64,000 bases of DNA from Anaerolineae bacterium (GCA_021324435.1 JAJPIZ010000025.1:62001-126000); one strand, 5' to 3'; counted from the stretch's first letter, positions 42,823 to 51,450 are shown. The notes: a model not told the origin generated them from the letters alone. Numbers and translations: made by a program.

Positions 42823-42896
42823 CGGTCCCGACGGGATTCGAACCCGCGATCTCGGCCTTGACAGGGCCGCATGTTTGGCCGCTACACCACGGGACC
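42823..42896 (-). tRNA. tRNA-Asp (GTC)
   Basis: 74-base cloverleaf with acceptor GGTCCCG/CGGGACC and discriminator G, as expected for Asp. The anticodon arm GGCCCTGTCAAGGCC has GTC, and the T-arm contains GGGTTCGAATCCC. Confidence 0.96.
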
Positions 42897-42915
42897 ATTT
42901 AATTGAGCGGGCAGT

Positions 42916-42944
42916 AGTTTATCATACGCACTAAGGCATGTCAA
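42916..42944 (-). promoter_or_regulatory. Promoter of tRNA-Asp
   Basis: On the minus strand TTGACA (42939-42944) and TAAACT (42916-42921) are 17 bases apart. The -35 overlaps the stop codon of the L,D-transpeptidase gene. Confidence 0.78.
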
Positions 42945-44083
42945 TACGCGCCGCCTTTATACAGCGCGGGATCGGTCGGTGTTTGGCCTGTAGGATCATG
43001 CACCCAAACCCAATCGCCTTCATGCGCCCAATCAAAAAGCCAATGCGCGTCGCCGACGGATAGATTCACGCATCCGTGCGATTGTGGATAACCGAAGCGT
43101 GTACGCCAGTACGCCCCATGCAATGCGCGCGGGCCATCGTAGTACATCGTCCATGGGACATTATCCAGATAATAAAAATCCGTTGGGTCGTTGTTGCGCA
43201 TGGTCTCAGTTTCTTTTTTCTGTTGAATCTGGAATAAACCGGGGCGCGTCCAGAATGGTTCCACGCCGGTGGCGACGACTGTTGCAAAGATGAGTTGGTT
43301 ATTTTCATACACTGCAACAGTTTGCTCCGCAAGATTGACATCAATCCAGCGCCTCGTGTTGTTTGATCCATCCGGCGGCGTGGCGCTGACATTCACTTGC
43401 GCCACCTTGCGCGCTTCCACCCATTGGTCGGGGCCGATCATATTCCAGTCCGCGCCGTCTACATTTTGCGTATCGTAAATTTGGATGACGGTGAACGGAT
43501 ACAATCTTCGACCTGTGACCGGTTTGTTGTATCCCGGCGCAGTTTGCACGGGGATGTCTTCGAACGTCCAGCCGAAGTCATTGCGCGGCGTGGATGTAAA
43601 TTGCAATCCCTGAAACGCAGATATTTCCCCCACGCGCGCGCCTTTGCCGGGAATCCATCCGCCGGATTGAAGCAGATAATAAACGCCATGGCCGGTATCC
43701 ACGCGGTCAACGTAAGAAACATAAACAAAGCCGGGCAAAAAAGTTTGTCCGCCCGCGGTATCGCCGGGGGCGGCGACGACAGGCACGTAATCTTTATCTA
43801 GGCGGAAGTATCGGTATGGCAATTGTGTGAGTGATTTATCTGGCTTGAAGGCGGGCAGGGGAGTCGGTGGAATCGTAAGGCCAAGGCGCGCCAAATCGGT
43901 TAGATAAACCGATGGGCCAAGCGGCAGGCAGTTATCGGGTTGGGTTAAATAAACGCCCGGTTGGCACACGACCGCTCCGCTATCCGGTTCGGGAGGCGGA
44001 TTTGTATCCTGCGCCTGAGCGGATTTAATACTGAAGGGCATCAGGAGCAAGCTTATGATTAAAATCCAAATCCGTTTTCTCAT
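42941..44083 (-). CDS. L,D-transpeptidase (YkuD domain), secreted
   Basis: Forms 3-3 cross-links or anchors proteins in peptidoglycan. 380 residues. A signal peptide (MRKRIWILIISLLLMPFSIKSAQA) is cleaved after about residue 24. A long SH3-like middle region with Trp/Tyr-rich units follows, then the YkuD domain from about 245 (RWIDVNLAEQTVAVYENN) with the catalytic HGAYWRTRFGYPQSHGCVNLS near 328-348, whose His and Cys are intact. It starts with the ATG at 44083. TATAAT ends seven bases before that ATG and no ribosome site exists, so it is probably leaderless. Confidence 0.9.
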   Translation of the reverse strand: MRKRIWILIISLLLMPFSIKSAQAQDTNPPPEPDSGAVVCQPGVYLTQPDNCLPLGPSVYLTDLARLGLTIPPTPLPAFKPDKSLTQLPYRYFRLDKDYVPVVAAPGDTAGGQTFLPGFVYVSYVDRVDTGHGVYYLLQSGGWIPGKGARVGEISAFQGLQFTSTPRNDFGWTFEDIPVQTAPGYNKPVTGRRLYPFTVIQIYDTQNVDGADWNMIGPDQWVEARKVAQVNVSATPPDGSNNTRRWIDVNLAEQTVAVYENNQLIFATVVATGVEPFWTRPGLFQIQQKKETETMRNNDPTDFYYLDNVPWTMYYDGPRALHGAYWRTRFGYPQSHGCVNLSVGDAHWLFDWAHEGDWVWVHDPTGQTPTDPALYKGGAY

Positions 44084-44090
44084 GCGCGTG

Positions 44091-44096
44091 ATTATA
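44091..44096 (-). promoter_or_regulatory. -10 box seven bases before the L,D-transpeptidase ATG (leaderless candidate)
   Basis: TATAAT on the minus strand, then CACGCGC, then ATG. No Shine-Dalgarno sequence fits in between. Confidence 0.65.
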
Positions 44097-44160
44097 CTGC
44101 CGCTCAAAGGCGCGATTTCGGCCTACCGTTCTGTTAATCAGCGGCGCGTGTTCCGTCAAC

Positions 44161-44188
44161 TTGACAGAGCCTTGCCGTGTGCTAAAAT
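44161..44188 (+). promoter_or_regulatory. Promoter of the Roadblock-V4R operon
   Basis: TTGACA (44161-44166), 16 bases, then TGCTAAAAT (-10 TAAAAT 44183-44188 with TGn extension). It is the best promoter match in the window. The start would be at about 44195. Confidence 0.85.
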
Positions 44189-44204
44189 TGCTTCACTATC
44201 GCAG

Positions 44205-44240
44205 AGGACAGCCCCAGCACCTGGGTGGTCTGTCCTTTTT
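44205..44240 (+). terminator. Terminator-like hairpin in the leader of the Roadblock operon
   Basis: AGGACAG (44205-44211) pairs with CTGTCCT (44230-44236) and CCCAG (44213-44217) pairs with CTGGG (44221-44225). TTTTT follows (44236-44240), and then the ribosome site GGAGGG. It begins about ten bases after the predicted transcription start, so it could attenuate, protect or pause the message. No leader peptide was found. Confidence 0.7.
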
Positions 44241-44253
44241 ATGGAGGGTTGTT

Positions 44254-44625
44254 TTGACCAAGAATCGCACGCAACAAATGGTGGATCGCCTGCGCGAATT
44301 GCAGGCTTCATCCCCTGATATTGAAGCCTCTGCTATTGTGAGTGTGGATGGGTTGAGCATTGCCTCCGCGTTGCCACAAGGCGTGGAGGAGGATCGCGTT
44401 TCGGCCATGTCTGCCGCCATGCTGTCGTTAGGCGAGCGCATTGCCACTGAATTGGGGCGCGGCTCCCTCGAGCAGGTTTATATCAAAGGTCAAAAAGGAT
44501 ATGTGGTTCTGATGTCAGTCGGCGAAGAAGCCGTTCTGACTGCCCTCGCTCGCGAACAGGCTAAGCTTGGCCTGATCTTCCTCGACATGCGGCGCGCCGC
44601 CGAGGACTTGGCGAAGCTGATTTAG
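44254..44625 (+). CDS. Roadblock/LC7 domain protein
   Basis: 123 residues, one Roadblock/LC7 domain (MglB-like fold). AIVSVDGLSIASALPQGVEEDRVSAM-type sequence spans 28-53, with LSLGERIATELG near 58 and VYIKGQKGYVVLMSVGEEAVLTAL near 72-95. Such proteins dimerise and act as GTPase regulators or scaffolds; no partner GTPase gene is next to it. The start is TTG at 44254, chosen because GGAGGG lies five bases before it; no upstream ATG in frame exists in the leader. It is followed by the V4R gene after ten bases. Confidence 0.85.
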   Translation: MTKNRTQQMVDRLRELQASSPDIEASAIVSVDGLSIASALPQGVEEDRVSAMSAAMLSLGERIATELGRGSLEQVYIKGQKGYVVLMSVGEEAVLTALAREQAKLGLIFLDMRRAAEDLAKLI

Positions 44626-44635
44626 TGGAGACGGT

Positions 44636-45271
44636 ATGAGCCCAGTTCAAAAGAGTGGTTTGCATTATCCCAATAAATTTGGCCTGATCACCATCAAGTC
44701 GCTGGAGGAGGTGATGGGCAAGAACGGTCTGAACGCAATTCTCAACCTGGCCGGATTGAACCAATATATTGATAATTACCCGCCGGATAACCTTGAGAAG
44801 GGATTCGACTTTGCAGAGTTATCCGCGATTGGAGTGGCGCTGGAGGAAATGTACGGTCCGCGCGGCGGACGCGGGCTGGCGCTTCGCGCGGGACGCGCGA
44901 CCTTTTCCGACGCCCTGAAAAATTTCGGCGCCCTTGCCGGCGTGGCGGATTTGGCGTTTGTGGTTCTTCCGCTTCATGCTAAACTACGCATTGGCGTCCC
45001 AGCTATGGCCAAGATCTTCAGCCAGCTCAGTGACCAATTGAGTACGGTTGAGGAAAAAGATAACGAATTCGTTTACACGATCCACAAGTGTCCTGTCTGC
45101 TGGGGACGCCATAACGCGGACAAGCCCGTGTGCTTCATTGCAACTGGCCTGTTGCAGGAAGGCCTCAAATGGGTTTCGGGCGGCAATGAGTTCCGCGTGA
45201 ATGAGTCCAAGTGTGTGGCTATCGGTGATGAGGTGTGCGAATTCATCATCCAGAAAGAGCCGATCGCCTAA
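44636..45271 (+). CDS. V4R domain protein
   Basis: 211 residues. The C-terminal half is a V4R (4-vinyl reductase-like) small-molecule binding domain with the Cys pattern HKCPVCWGRHNADKPVCF near 150-167, a later ESKCVAIGDEVCEFII near 189-204, and the GLLQEGLKWVSGG helix between. The N-terminal half is helical (FADLSAIGVALEEMYGPRGGRG-like). V4R domains bind hydrocarbons or metals in regulators such as XylR and are also found alone; the ligand is unknown. GGAG precedes the ATG. The fixed pairing with Roadblock suggests a sensor-scaffold unit, an inference. Confidence 0.8.
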   Translation: MSPVQKSGLHYPNKFGLITIKSLEEVMGKNGLNAILNLAGLNQYIDNYPPDNLEKGFDFAELSAIGVALEEMYGPRGGRGLALRAGRATFSDALKNFGALAGVADLAFVVLPLHAKLRIGVPAMAKIFSQLSDQLSTVEEKDNEFVYTIHKCPVCWGRHNADKPVCFIATGLLQEGLKWVSGGNEFRVNESKCVAIGDEVCEFIIQKEPIA

Positions 45272-45282
45272 CGAGAATTTCC

Positions 45283-46026
45283 TTGCGCATCGCAGTTGTG
45301 ATCCCAACCTATAACGAAGCGGAGAACCTGCCCAAACTGGTCTCCGCTTTATTTGCGCTTCCGCTCGATTTGCACGTGCTGGTGGTGGATGATAACAGTC
45401 CCGATGGAACGGGTCGCATCGCGGATGAACTGGCCGCGCGCGACTCGCGATTGCATGTCTTGCATCGCGAAGGGAAGTTCGGGTTGCGATCCGCATATTT
45501 GAACGGTTTTCGCCTCGCCCTGGACCGAGGGGCGGATGCCGTTTTACAAATGGACGCGGACTTTTCGCATGATCCCGCTAAAATTCCTGAAATGGCCGAA
45601 AGCCTGAAAACAAATGATGTTGTGCTTGGTTCGCGTTACGTCCGCGGCGGCTCGGTGGATGAGCGCTGGCCATTGTGGCGCAAATGGCTCTCCGCCTTTG
45701 GTAACTTCTACGCGCGTACCATCCTTGGGATGCCGTTGCGCGATGTAACGACTGGTTTTCGTCTGTGGAAGCGCGAAACCCTGTTGGGAATGCCGTTGGA
45801 TCGGATTCAATCCAGCGGTTATGTTTTTCAGGTTGAGATGGCGTATCTTGCTCATTGCCTCGAATACAAAACTGGCGAGGTGCCGATTTATTTTGCGGAC
45901 CGCCGCTGGGGAAAATCCAAAATGTCGCTCAAGATTCAGGCAGAGGCCGCCTTTCGCGTTTGGCAGGTGCGCGGACATTTCCGCGACTTGCGCCGCCGCG
46001 GGAAGATGGCAAGGGTGGATTCCTAA
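45283..46026 (+). CDS. Dolichyl/polyprenyl-phosphate mannose synthase-like glycosyltransferase
   Basis: GT2 family enzyme of 247 residues that moves a sugar (typically mannose from GDP-mannose) to polyprenyl phosphate at the inner membrane face. The start VVIPTYNEAENLPKLV, VVDDNSPDGTG near 42, QMDADFSHDP near 89, GSRYVRGGS near 118, RDVTTGFRLW near 156 and the end WGKSKMS near 217 match the DPM1 family. There is no C-terminal membrane segment. The start at TTG 45283 gives the normal protein; the ribosome site is poor, so 45235 remains possible. It follows V4R by 11 bases. The GT-C-like gene next door could use its product. Confidence 0.87.
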   Translation: MRIAVVIPTYNEAENLPKLVSALFALPLDLHVLVVDDNSPDGTGRIADELAARDSRLHVLHREGKFGLRSAYLNGFRLALDRGADAVLQMDADFSHDPAKIPEMAESLKTNDVVLGSRYVRGGSVDERWPLWRKWLSAFGNFYARTILGMPLRDVTTGFRLWKRETLLGMPLDRIQSSGYVFQVEMAYLAHCLEYKTGEVPIYFADRRWGKSKMSLKIQAEAAFRVWQVRGHFRDLRRRGKMARVDS

Positions 46027-46027
46027 T

Positions 46028-48124
46028 TTATGGCTTGGGGGCGGGCAAGAGCCGCAACAAGTCTTTTCCGCCCCACTCAACAACCAGCTTCAATCGTTTC
46101 ATGTATTGGCGGCGGTAGGGTGGCTGATTCATTATGTCTGGGTTGGCAAAAACATATCTCATACCGGTATCATAAAGATAATCTGAGCCTGTGCCATTTT
46201 TTGACGCTTGGAAATAGTCATAGCTGTTGATCAAGCCGTCCATGTTGACGATGGTTCTGTCGTGAATGAAGTAGCCGATGTTCCCGCCACCGGTCATGCC
46301 GATTACATCGCCCGGCTTGGTGTTCGCCTCCAGAAAGGGAATCGCCTCGAGGTAGGGTGTGCCGACAGGCGTCTGGGCGTAAGGCATTCTCGCAGAAATA
46401 TCTCTCCAATAGCCCCATGCTGCAAAGATGCTAATCGCTCCGACCAGTGCCCAAATAATTTTTTCGTCAACGAGTTGTTTCTGGCGTAAACCGTACAAGA
46501 GATTTACAAACAACGCGATTAAGATAACAAACAAAACCTGCTCTATGAGCCAGTACCATTCCTTCAAGGAGGCATAACCGGTGCTGTTGTAGGAAAGGAC
46601 TTGAATCCAACCGGCGACGCCTAACGGGATTAACGCCGTTTGGACAATGGCCCTTTTTGCCTGCTTTCTTTTCAGCAAAAGGATTCCATACAAGAAGATC
46701 AGGCACAGGACGAGCGAAATCAGGAAATACTTTTGCCATATTGAAAATGGAATACTTTCCGGATTGATATGGAAAAGCCTGCTGATCCATTTGCTCCACA
46801 CATCTGTAAAAGGACTCCACGCGTTGAAATCTGATGTTGGATTCAGCATGAAGAACGAAATAAAGTTTCTCGCCGCTCCGCCGTAAACATTACTCTCGAA
46901 AGTTCCCCACCAGCGCTTGATCTGCCCGCTGACCGGGCTGAAGGTGCCGAACGTCAATTTGTTCCAGAGCACGTAAATAGCCAGTGTCCCACCAACGATG
47001 CCATAATACACCGCACCTTCTTTTAGCCATTTTTTCCAGTATGCTCGTAAAAGCGCCAGGGGCTTGGTTGGCTGTACATCAACATTTGTGTCGCGAAACA
47101 GAAAAGCCATAGTGCGGATGATAAGAATGAAACCGAGGGTGAAAAGCGAGTCCAATGAAAGAACGACGAGCGAAAAAGCGGGCAGGATATGGATGGCATT
47201 CCCCGCCCATAAGATGACAGATAGACATGCACTGCTGAGCGCAGTGGCCAGAAAAATATTCTGCAGTGTTTTTATGGGTCGTAAGTGGACAGAACGTTGG
47301 TAGAGGTCAAATAAATAGAAAGCTGGGATTTTAATAACCAGTCCCACGCCAATCATAATGAATGCAGAATTTGTGACCAAATAATATTCTGCAATTCCCA
47401 GCCGCAGAATGAAAGCCAGAAGTGCAGATACGGGGACCGCCAGAATGTCCAGCGGCAGGAGGTAACGCAGGGGCGTTTCGCGAAAAACGATCCAGAGTCC
47501 GACGATGCCCGCAAAAAATATCAGGTCGAGGCGGCTGAAAACAGTCAGGCTTGCTACGAGTCCGAGCAGAGCGATCTGCCAGAGGCTAACTTCTTCCTTG
47601 CGCCAGTTTTGCTCCAGCCGATAGAGCATGTAAAGAAGCGCAACGATGCAAAGTAGAGCGATTCCGGATTCAAGTCCCGGCTGGTAGAACAGTGCTTGCA
47701 GGGTGGGATTGAAAATCCAATAGGCGGCGGCTAACGTTCCTGCCGCGCGCGACATCGCCCCGCTGATCAGCCTGTACAGCAGAATGGCAGTGACCAGATC
47801 AATGATGCTGATTACAACCAAAAGAACGCGCAGCGGAAGAATCAGGTCAAAGCGTGCCAGGGCAAAAACAGGAATGCAGACCAGAAGCCAAAGCGGATGA
47901 TAGCCGTTCGTGGAATGGATACCGTCAAATGTACTGCCAAGCCCCTGGCTGATATTCTGGGCCACTTTGAAATAGTAATAGGCGTCGTCGCGATTGAACC
48001 ATTTGTTGGGAAAATTATTTGCGTCGGAGAACGCCGCGTAGAATTGAATCGTTAGAAAAACGATCGCCAGAATAATTTCAAACCAAGGGAATTTTTTCAT
48101 TGACATCTTCATTGTGAGAGGCAT
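46028..48124 (-). CDS. GT-C-like multipass membrane protein
   Basis: 698 residues with many helices, probably 12 or more. An early exposed loop (NKWFNRDDAYYYFKVAQN) carries the acidic DD seen in GT-C glycosyltransferases at the end of the first helix, and GIHSTNGYHPLWLL follows. The last 130 residues are outside the membrane (GGGNIGYFIHDRTIVNMDGLINS). It probably uses a polyprenyl-phosphate sugar, by fold only. The start at 48124 lies just after the rsmA stop; other Met codons at 48112-48100 are possible. It is the last gene of the minus-strand operon and convergent with the glycosyltransferase. Confidence 0.75.
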   Translation of the reverse strand: MPLTMKMSMKKFPWFEIILAIVFLTIQFYAAFSDANNFPNKWFNRDDAYYYFKVAQNISQGLGSTFDGIHSTNGYHPLWLLVCIPVFALARFDLILPLRVLLVVISIIDLVTAILLYRLISGAMSRAAGTLAAAYWIFNPTLQALFYQPGLESGIALLCIVALLYMLYRLEQNWRKEEVSLWQIALLGLVASLTVFSRLDLIFFAGIVGLWIVFRETPLRYLLPLDILAVPVSALLAFILRLGIAEYYLVTNSAFIMIGVGLVIKIPAFYLFDLYQRSVHLRPIKTLQNIFLATALSSACLSVILWAGNAIHILPAFSLVVLSLDSLFTLGFILIIRTMAFLFRDTNVDVQPTKPLALLRAYWKKWLKEGAVYYGIVGGTLAIYVLWNKLTFGTFSPVSGQIKRWWGTFESNVYGGAARNFISFFMLNPTSDFNAWSPFTDVWSKWISRLFHINPESIPFSIWQKYFLISLVLCLIFLYGILLLKRKQAKRAIVQTALIPLGVAGWIQVLSYNSTGYASLKEWYWLIEQVLFVILIALFVNLLYGLRQKQLVDEKIIWALVGAISIFAAWGYWRDISARMPYAQTPVGTPYLEAIPFLEANTKPGDVIGMTGGGNIGYFIHDRTIVNMDGLINSYDYFQASKNGTGSDYLYDTGMRYVFANPDIMNQPPYRRQYMKRLKLVVEWGGKDLLRLLPAPKP

Positions 48125-48129
48125 TGTTT

Positions 48130-48963
48130 CTATTGTCGAAGTTGTTCGCTCAACGCTTTCCATTCTTCGATGGAAAGCGTTTCTGCGCGTCGTTGTGGAT
48201 CAATTTTGGAGTTGGCAAGCAGGGCTTCTGCTTCCCTGGTTGAAATCTTCAGCCCCGCGGCCAGCGAATTTCGCAGTGTCTTTCTTTTCTGTCCGAACCC
48301 GGCTTTGCTCAATTTGAAAAAGACAGGCAGCAGAGGAGAGGGGATGAGAGGTTCGGGATAGATTTCAATTTTTACTATTGCCGAGTCGACTTTGGGTGTG
48401 GGAAAGAACGCGCCGGCTGGAATGCGCGCTGAGATGCTTGGCTTGCCATACACCTGTACGCTCAATGCCAGCAGACTCATGTCGGGCGGAGTCTCACAAA
48501 TCCGCTCGGCTACTTCCTTTTGAATGGTCAGCACGATGCGCCGCGGCTTGGGTTTGGATTCGAGCAAATGCCGAATGATGGCCGAGGTGATATTGTAGGG
48601 AATATTGGCCGCGACGATGTAATTTTCAGGAAGCCCGAGTTCTTTCGGCGAGCAACTCAAGATGTCGGCCTGGATTAAACGGACATTGGCACAGGATTTG
48701 ATCACGCCCTGCAAAACGGCGGCCAGTTTCGGGTACAGTTCGACCGCTACGACGTCGCGGGCTGTGACTGAAAGATAGCGCGTCAAACTTCCAAGACCCG
48801 GTCCAATTTCGAGCACGCTGTCTGTTTTTTGGATTTCAGCCGCGGCAACAATCTTTTCCAGCGCGAGCGGGTCTTGTAGAAAATTCTGTCCGAGATTTTT
48901 ATCAGCGCGGAGACGGTGCTGTTTGAGCAAAGCCGCGGCATTGAGCGGAGGGATGTTGTTCAT
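48130..48963 (-). CDS. rsmA: 16S rRNA dimethyladenosine transferase
   Basis: Dimethylates two adjacent adenines near the 3' end of 16S rRNA. The motifs are KNLGQNFLQD near 22, VLEIGPGLGSLTRYL near 50, VVAVELYPKLA near 71, NIPYNITSAIIRHLL near 120 and FFPTPKVDSAIV near 187. 277 residues, full length. The start overlaps the LCP gene stop by four bases (ATGA). Association of rsmA with a G5/3D (YabE/RpfB-like) gene is also known in Bacillus and Actinobacteria. Confidence 0.96.
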   Translation of the reverse strand: MNNIPPLNAAALLKQHRLRADKNLGQNFLQDPLALEKIVAAAEIQKTDSVLEIGPGLGSLTRYLSVTARDVVAVELYPKLAAVLQGVIKSCANVRLIQADILSCSPKELGLPENYIVAANIPYNITSAIIRHLLESKPKPRRIVLTIQKEVAERICETPPDMSLLALSVQVYGKPSISARIPAGAFFPTPKVDSAIVKIEIYPEPLIPSPLLPVFFKLSKAGFGQKRKTLRNSLAAGLKISTREAEALLANSKIDPQRRAETLSIEEWKALSEQLRQ

Positions 48964-50084
48964 TGACAGAAGGAAATGTTCTGATCAGGCTCAGGCGTGC
49001 TTTCGGGCGTGAAGTTTATGGGCCACGAACCTGCCTGGAAATATGAGACATAACTTCGCAGGAGATCAAAATTGACGTCCCAGACGAAAACTCTTTTGTT
49101 GAAGACGGGATCATAAATTCGATCGCCTGTGAAAAGTTCTTGGGGGAAACTATACAGGCTGATGTTTTGGCGCGGCAGTTGTTGACCGATGCAGGCGAGT
49201 TGACTCATCAACTCCGGGCTGAGATCGGTCTGAACGTTATCTTGAAACGATTCGATCAAGTCCGGAATCTTCGTGACCACTTTGGGGCTGGCGAGTTTCT
49301 TTTGCAGGGCGCACAAAACGATGTTCTGATTATCACCGCGTGAGAAGACGCCATCGGTGCGATTGCGAGCCAGGGCCAGCGCCTCCGTGCCGTTGAGGTG
49401 ATGTGTGCCTTTTTTGAACATCGGATCATCGGTCCCGTCCACGTCGTGCTGGAAGGTGACATCAATCCCGCCGACCGCGTCCACGATTTTGACAAAGGTC
49501 TTCATGTTGACCGCGATGTAGTGATCGGCTTTCACGCCGAAGTTAAGATCGAGGGTGCGCGCCAGCAATCCCGGGCCGGCGCTGGGATCGTCCCAATAAT
49601 GAAAGCCATCGCCCGGGTTGCCATAAAGATAGGCTTGATTCAATTTTTCGTGATCCTGCCCATCGAGATTGTCCGAGATGTACGGAATTTCGACCCAAAG
49701 ATCGCGGGGAAAATCCAGCACGGTCACGCGCGGAGTGACAAAGTCGACGCGCACAACGCGGATCACATCCGCCAGCCCCCACGTGTAGCCTGTACTGCGC
49801 GTGTCCGAGCCGATGGCAAGAATCGTCATCACGCGCGGCCCTCCACAGCGCGGCGTGCTGATGGGTGTGCTTGCACGTACAGGAAAAACGCTGAGACCGC
49901 CGGGCGTTGGAGTCCAGGTGGGAGGTAAAGCAATAGGGGTGTATGGCGACGTGGGCAGGGCCGCGCCGAGCGGTTGACCGGTCCAATCTTCATAAACTTG
50001 CCAGCTTGCGAATCCCACCGCTACCGTGAGCGCGCAAACCAGCACCGATAAAATTCCGATGATGAACTTTTGCGGTTTGGTCAT
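48960..50084 (-). CDS. LytR-CpsA-Psr (LCP) family protein
   Basis: Membrane-anchored phosphotransferase that joins undecaprenyl-linked glycopolymers to peptidoglycan in monoderm bacteria. 374 residues with a helix at about 7-29, a Pro/Thr linker, and the LCP domain from about 85: MTILAIGSDTRS, VLDFPRDLWVEIP near 123, KLNQAYLYGNPGDG near 147, GGIDVTFQHDV near 205, HHLNGTEALALARNRTDGVFSRGDNQ near 228-253. The Asp and Arg residues of the active site are kept. It starts directly after the stop of the G5/3D gene (TAAATG). Confidence 0.93.
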   Translation of the reverse strand: MTKPQKFIIGILSVLVCALTVAVGFASWQVYEDWTGQPLGAALPTSPYTPIALPPTWTPTPGGLSVFPVRASTPISTPRCGGPRVMTILAIGSDTRSTGYTWGLADVIRVVRVDFVTPRVTVLDFPRDLWVEIPYISDNLDGQDHEKLNQAYLYGNPGDGFHYWDDPSAGPGLLARTLDLNFGVKADHYIAVNMKTFVKIVDAVGGIDVTFQHDVDGTDDPMFKKGTHHLNGTEALALARNRTDGVFSRGDNQNIVLCALQKKLASPKVVTKIPDLIESFQDNVQTDLSPELMSQLACIGQQLPRQNISLYSFPQELFTGDRIYDPVFNKRVFVWDVNFDLLRSYVSYFQAGSWPINFTPESTPEPDQNISFCQ

Positions 50085-51284
50085 TTATTCCAGCACATAA
50101 TAAACATTGGGCGGAACAGGGACGAGAAAATAAACCGTCACCCATTTGCCCCATTGGTCGCCTTCTTGAGTATATTGTGCGTCGGTATAACCCAAATCAA
50201 CCCAGGGCTTGCCCACGCATCCGCCGCACACGTCTTCAATTGTGGCAAAGCCATAGCCGGGAATGTAAAGCGGCTGTCCTTGCATGGCAAGATACCAACT
50301 GTACTTCACAGCCACCACGCCTTTTTGAACCGGTTTCCCGCTGGATGTGCCCGGATAACATCGGTCTGCCGCGGAGTTGCAGGGTGAATACGCGGTCGTG
50401 AACATCGAGACCGCGCGCCAGTATTGAATTTGAACACCGTCCACCACTGTGGTGTGCACGACGACTTTTGTCCCATATCCAACAATGCGATTTTGGGGCG
50501 GCCTCACTGTTGTTTCAGATTCGGTGACGCGCGAAACTTCTCTTCCATCTTCGTATCGAATACGCACGCGGCTCACAGCCAGCCCGGCCTGACCGGGTTG
50601 CAGGACTTCCTGATGATCGAGTTCCACATCAGCAGATGAAACAAGTTGACTTGTGAACGGAATGGATTTCTGCGCCAGCACCACGGACTCAGACACGCGC
50701 ACGACGCGGATTTGCCCATCTTGAGGAAACGCTTCGTTCTCGGACGGTTGGCTGGAGTCCAGCCCGAGGAGCGGAATCCCCGCCGCGGCCAGCGCCTCGC
50801 CAACGGTCCGCGCCGTGGAGCGGACGCGAATCTGTTTGCCATCCGCGGTCACAGTCAACTCCTGCGACGGCGTGTATGTGATTGCCATCGCGCTCGCGAT
50901 GGGTGTTTCGACCGGGGGATTAACTTCATCCGCCGCGTAGAGTTGTGCGCCTGTTTCTGTCAGCGCTTCGCCGACCGTGCGCGCCGCGGTGTGAACTGGC
51001 TGGCCATTGACTGTGACCGTCACCGCGCGGCGGATTTGAAGAGTGTATGTTTTTGCAGATGGAAGCGGTTGGTCGAGCGGAACGCGAGCGCCATTGAACA
51101 ACACAACATCTTTCGGCGAAAAAATGATTCCCGCCTGAGCCATGATCTTAGCCGGAATCCGCTCACTCGTGGTAACGATCTGTGCTTGGCCGCCATCAAG
51201 AATTGTGACGGTGGTGGGGCTTTGCGGCTGACATGCAAGGAGAAGAAGAAAAATGGCAGGCGCCAGCCAGCGAAGAAATTTCAT
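50085..51284 (-). CDS. Lipoprotein with DUF348/G5 and 3D domains (YabE/RpfB-like)
   Basis: Cell-wall protein of 399 residues. Lipobox LLLAC (Cys 18). DUF348-like repeats occur near 30-185 (the TARTVGEALTETGAQ and TARTVGEALAAAGIP pair is clear), with a G5-like domain near 190-280 and a C-terminal 3D domain from about 300: SMFTTAYSPCNSAADRCYPGT, VVAVKYSWYLAMQGQPLYIPGYGFATIEDV, WVDLGYTD. The 3D fold is related to MltA-type lytic transglycosylases. It heads an operon with LCP, rsmA and a membrane protein. TATAAT lies seven bases before the ATG, so translation is probably leaderless. Confidence 0.88.
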   Translation of the reverse strand: MKFLRWLAPAIFLLLLACQPQSPTTVTILDGGQAQIVTTSERIPAKIMAQAGIIFSPKDVVLFNGARVPLDQPLPSAKTYTLQIRRAVTVTVNGQPVHTAARTVGEALTETGAQLYAADEVNPPVETPIASAMAITYTPSQELTVTADGKQIRVRSTARTVGEALAAAGIPLLGLDSSQPSENEAFPQDGQIRVVRVSESVVLAQKSIPFTSQLVSSADVELDHQEVLQPGQAGLAVSRVRIRYEDGREVSRVTESETTVRPPQNRIVGYGTKVVVHTTVVDGVQIQYWRAVSMFTTAYSPCNSAADRCYPGTSSGKPVQKGVVAVKYSWYLAMQGQPLYIPGYGFATIEDVCGGCVGKPWVDLGYTDAQYTQEGDQWGKWVTVYFLVPVPPNVYYVLE

Positions 51285-51291
51285 AGAGGCA

Positions 51292-51297
51292 ATTATA
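51292..51297 (-). promoter_or_regulatory. -10 box seven bases before the G5/3D gene ATG (leaderless candidate)
   Basis: On the minus strand TATAAT, then TGCCTCT, then ATG at 51284. No ribosome site is possible in the seven bases. Confidence 0.65.
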
Positions 51298-51302
51298 ACG
51301 TG

Positions 51303-51440
51303 CTCGGAGGGTGCGTCGCGCCTGACGGAGTTAGTTTCGCCCTGAACAGAATGGCGCAAAACGCCATGAAGTCGAAGGGCGTTTTGCGGATCGCGCTTCG
51401 ACTTCACTGCGATGTTTTGTCATTCTGAGCCACAAGATTT
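51303..51440. repeat. Cluster of GGGTGCGTCGCGCC, GAAGTCGAAG and GTCATTCTGAG repeats
   Basis: GGAGGGTGCGTCGCGCC (51306-51322) is related to the words at 17047 and 36404. ATGAAGTCGAAGGGC and CGCTTCGACTTCACTG (about 51366-51411) are inverted to each other, and TGTCATTCTGAGCC (51417-51430) follows. No gene is present. Confidence 0.5.
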
Positions 51441-51450
51441 TAAAAGAAAA

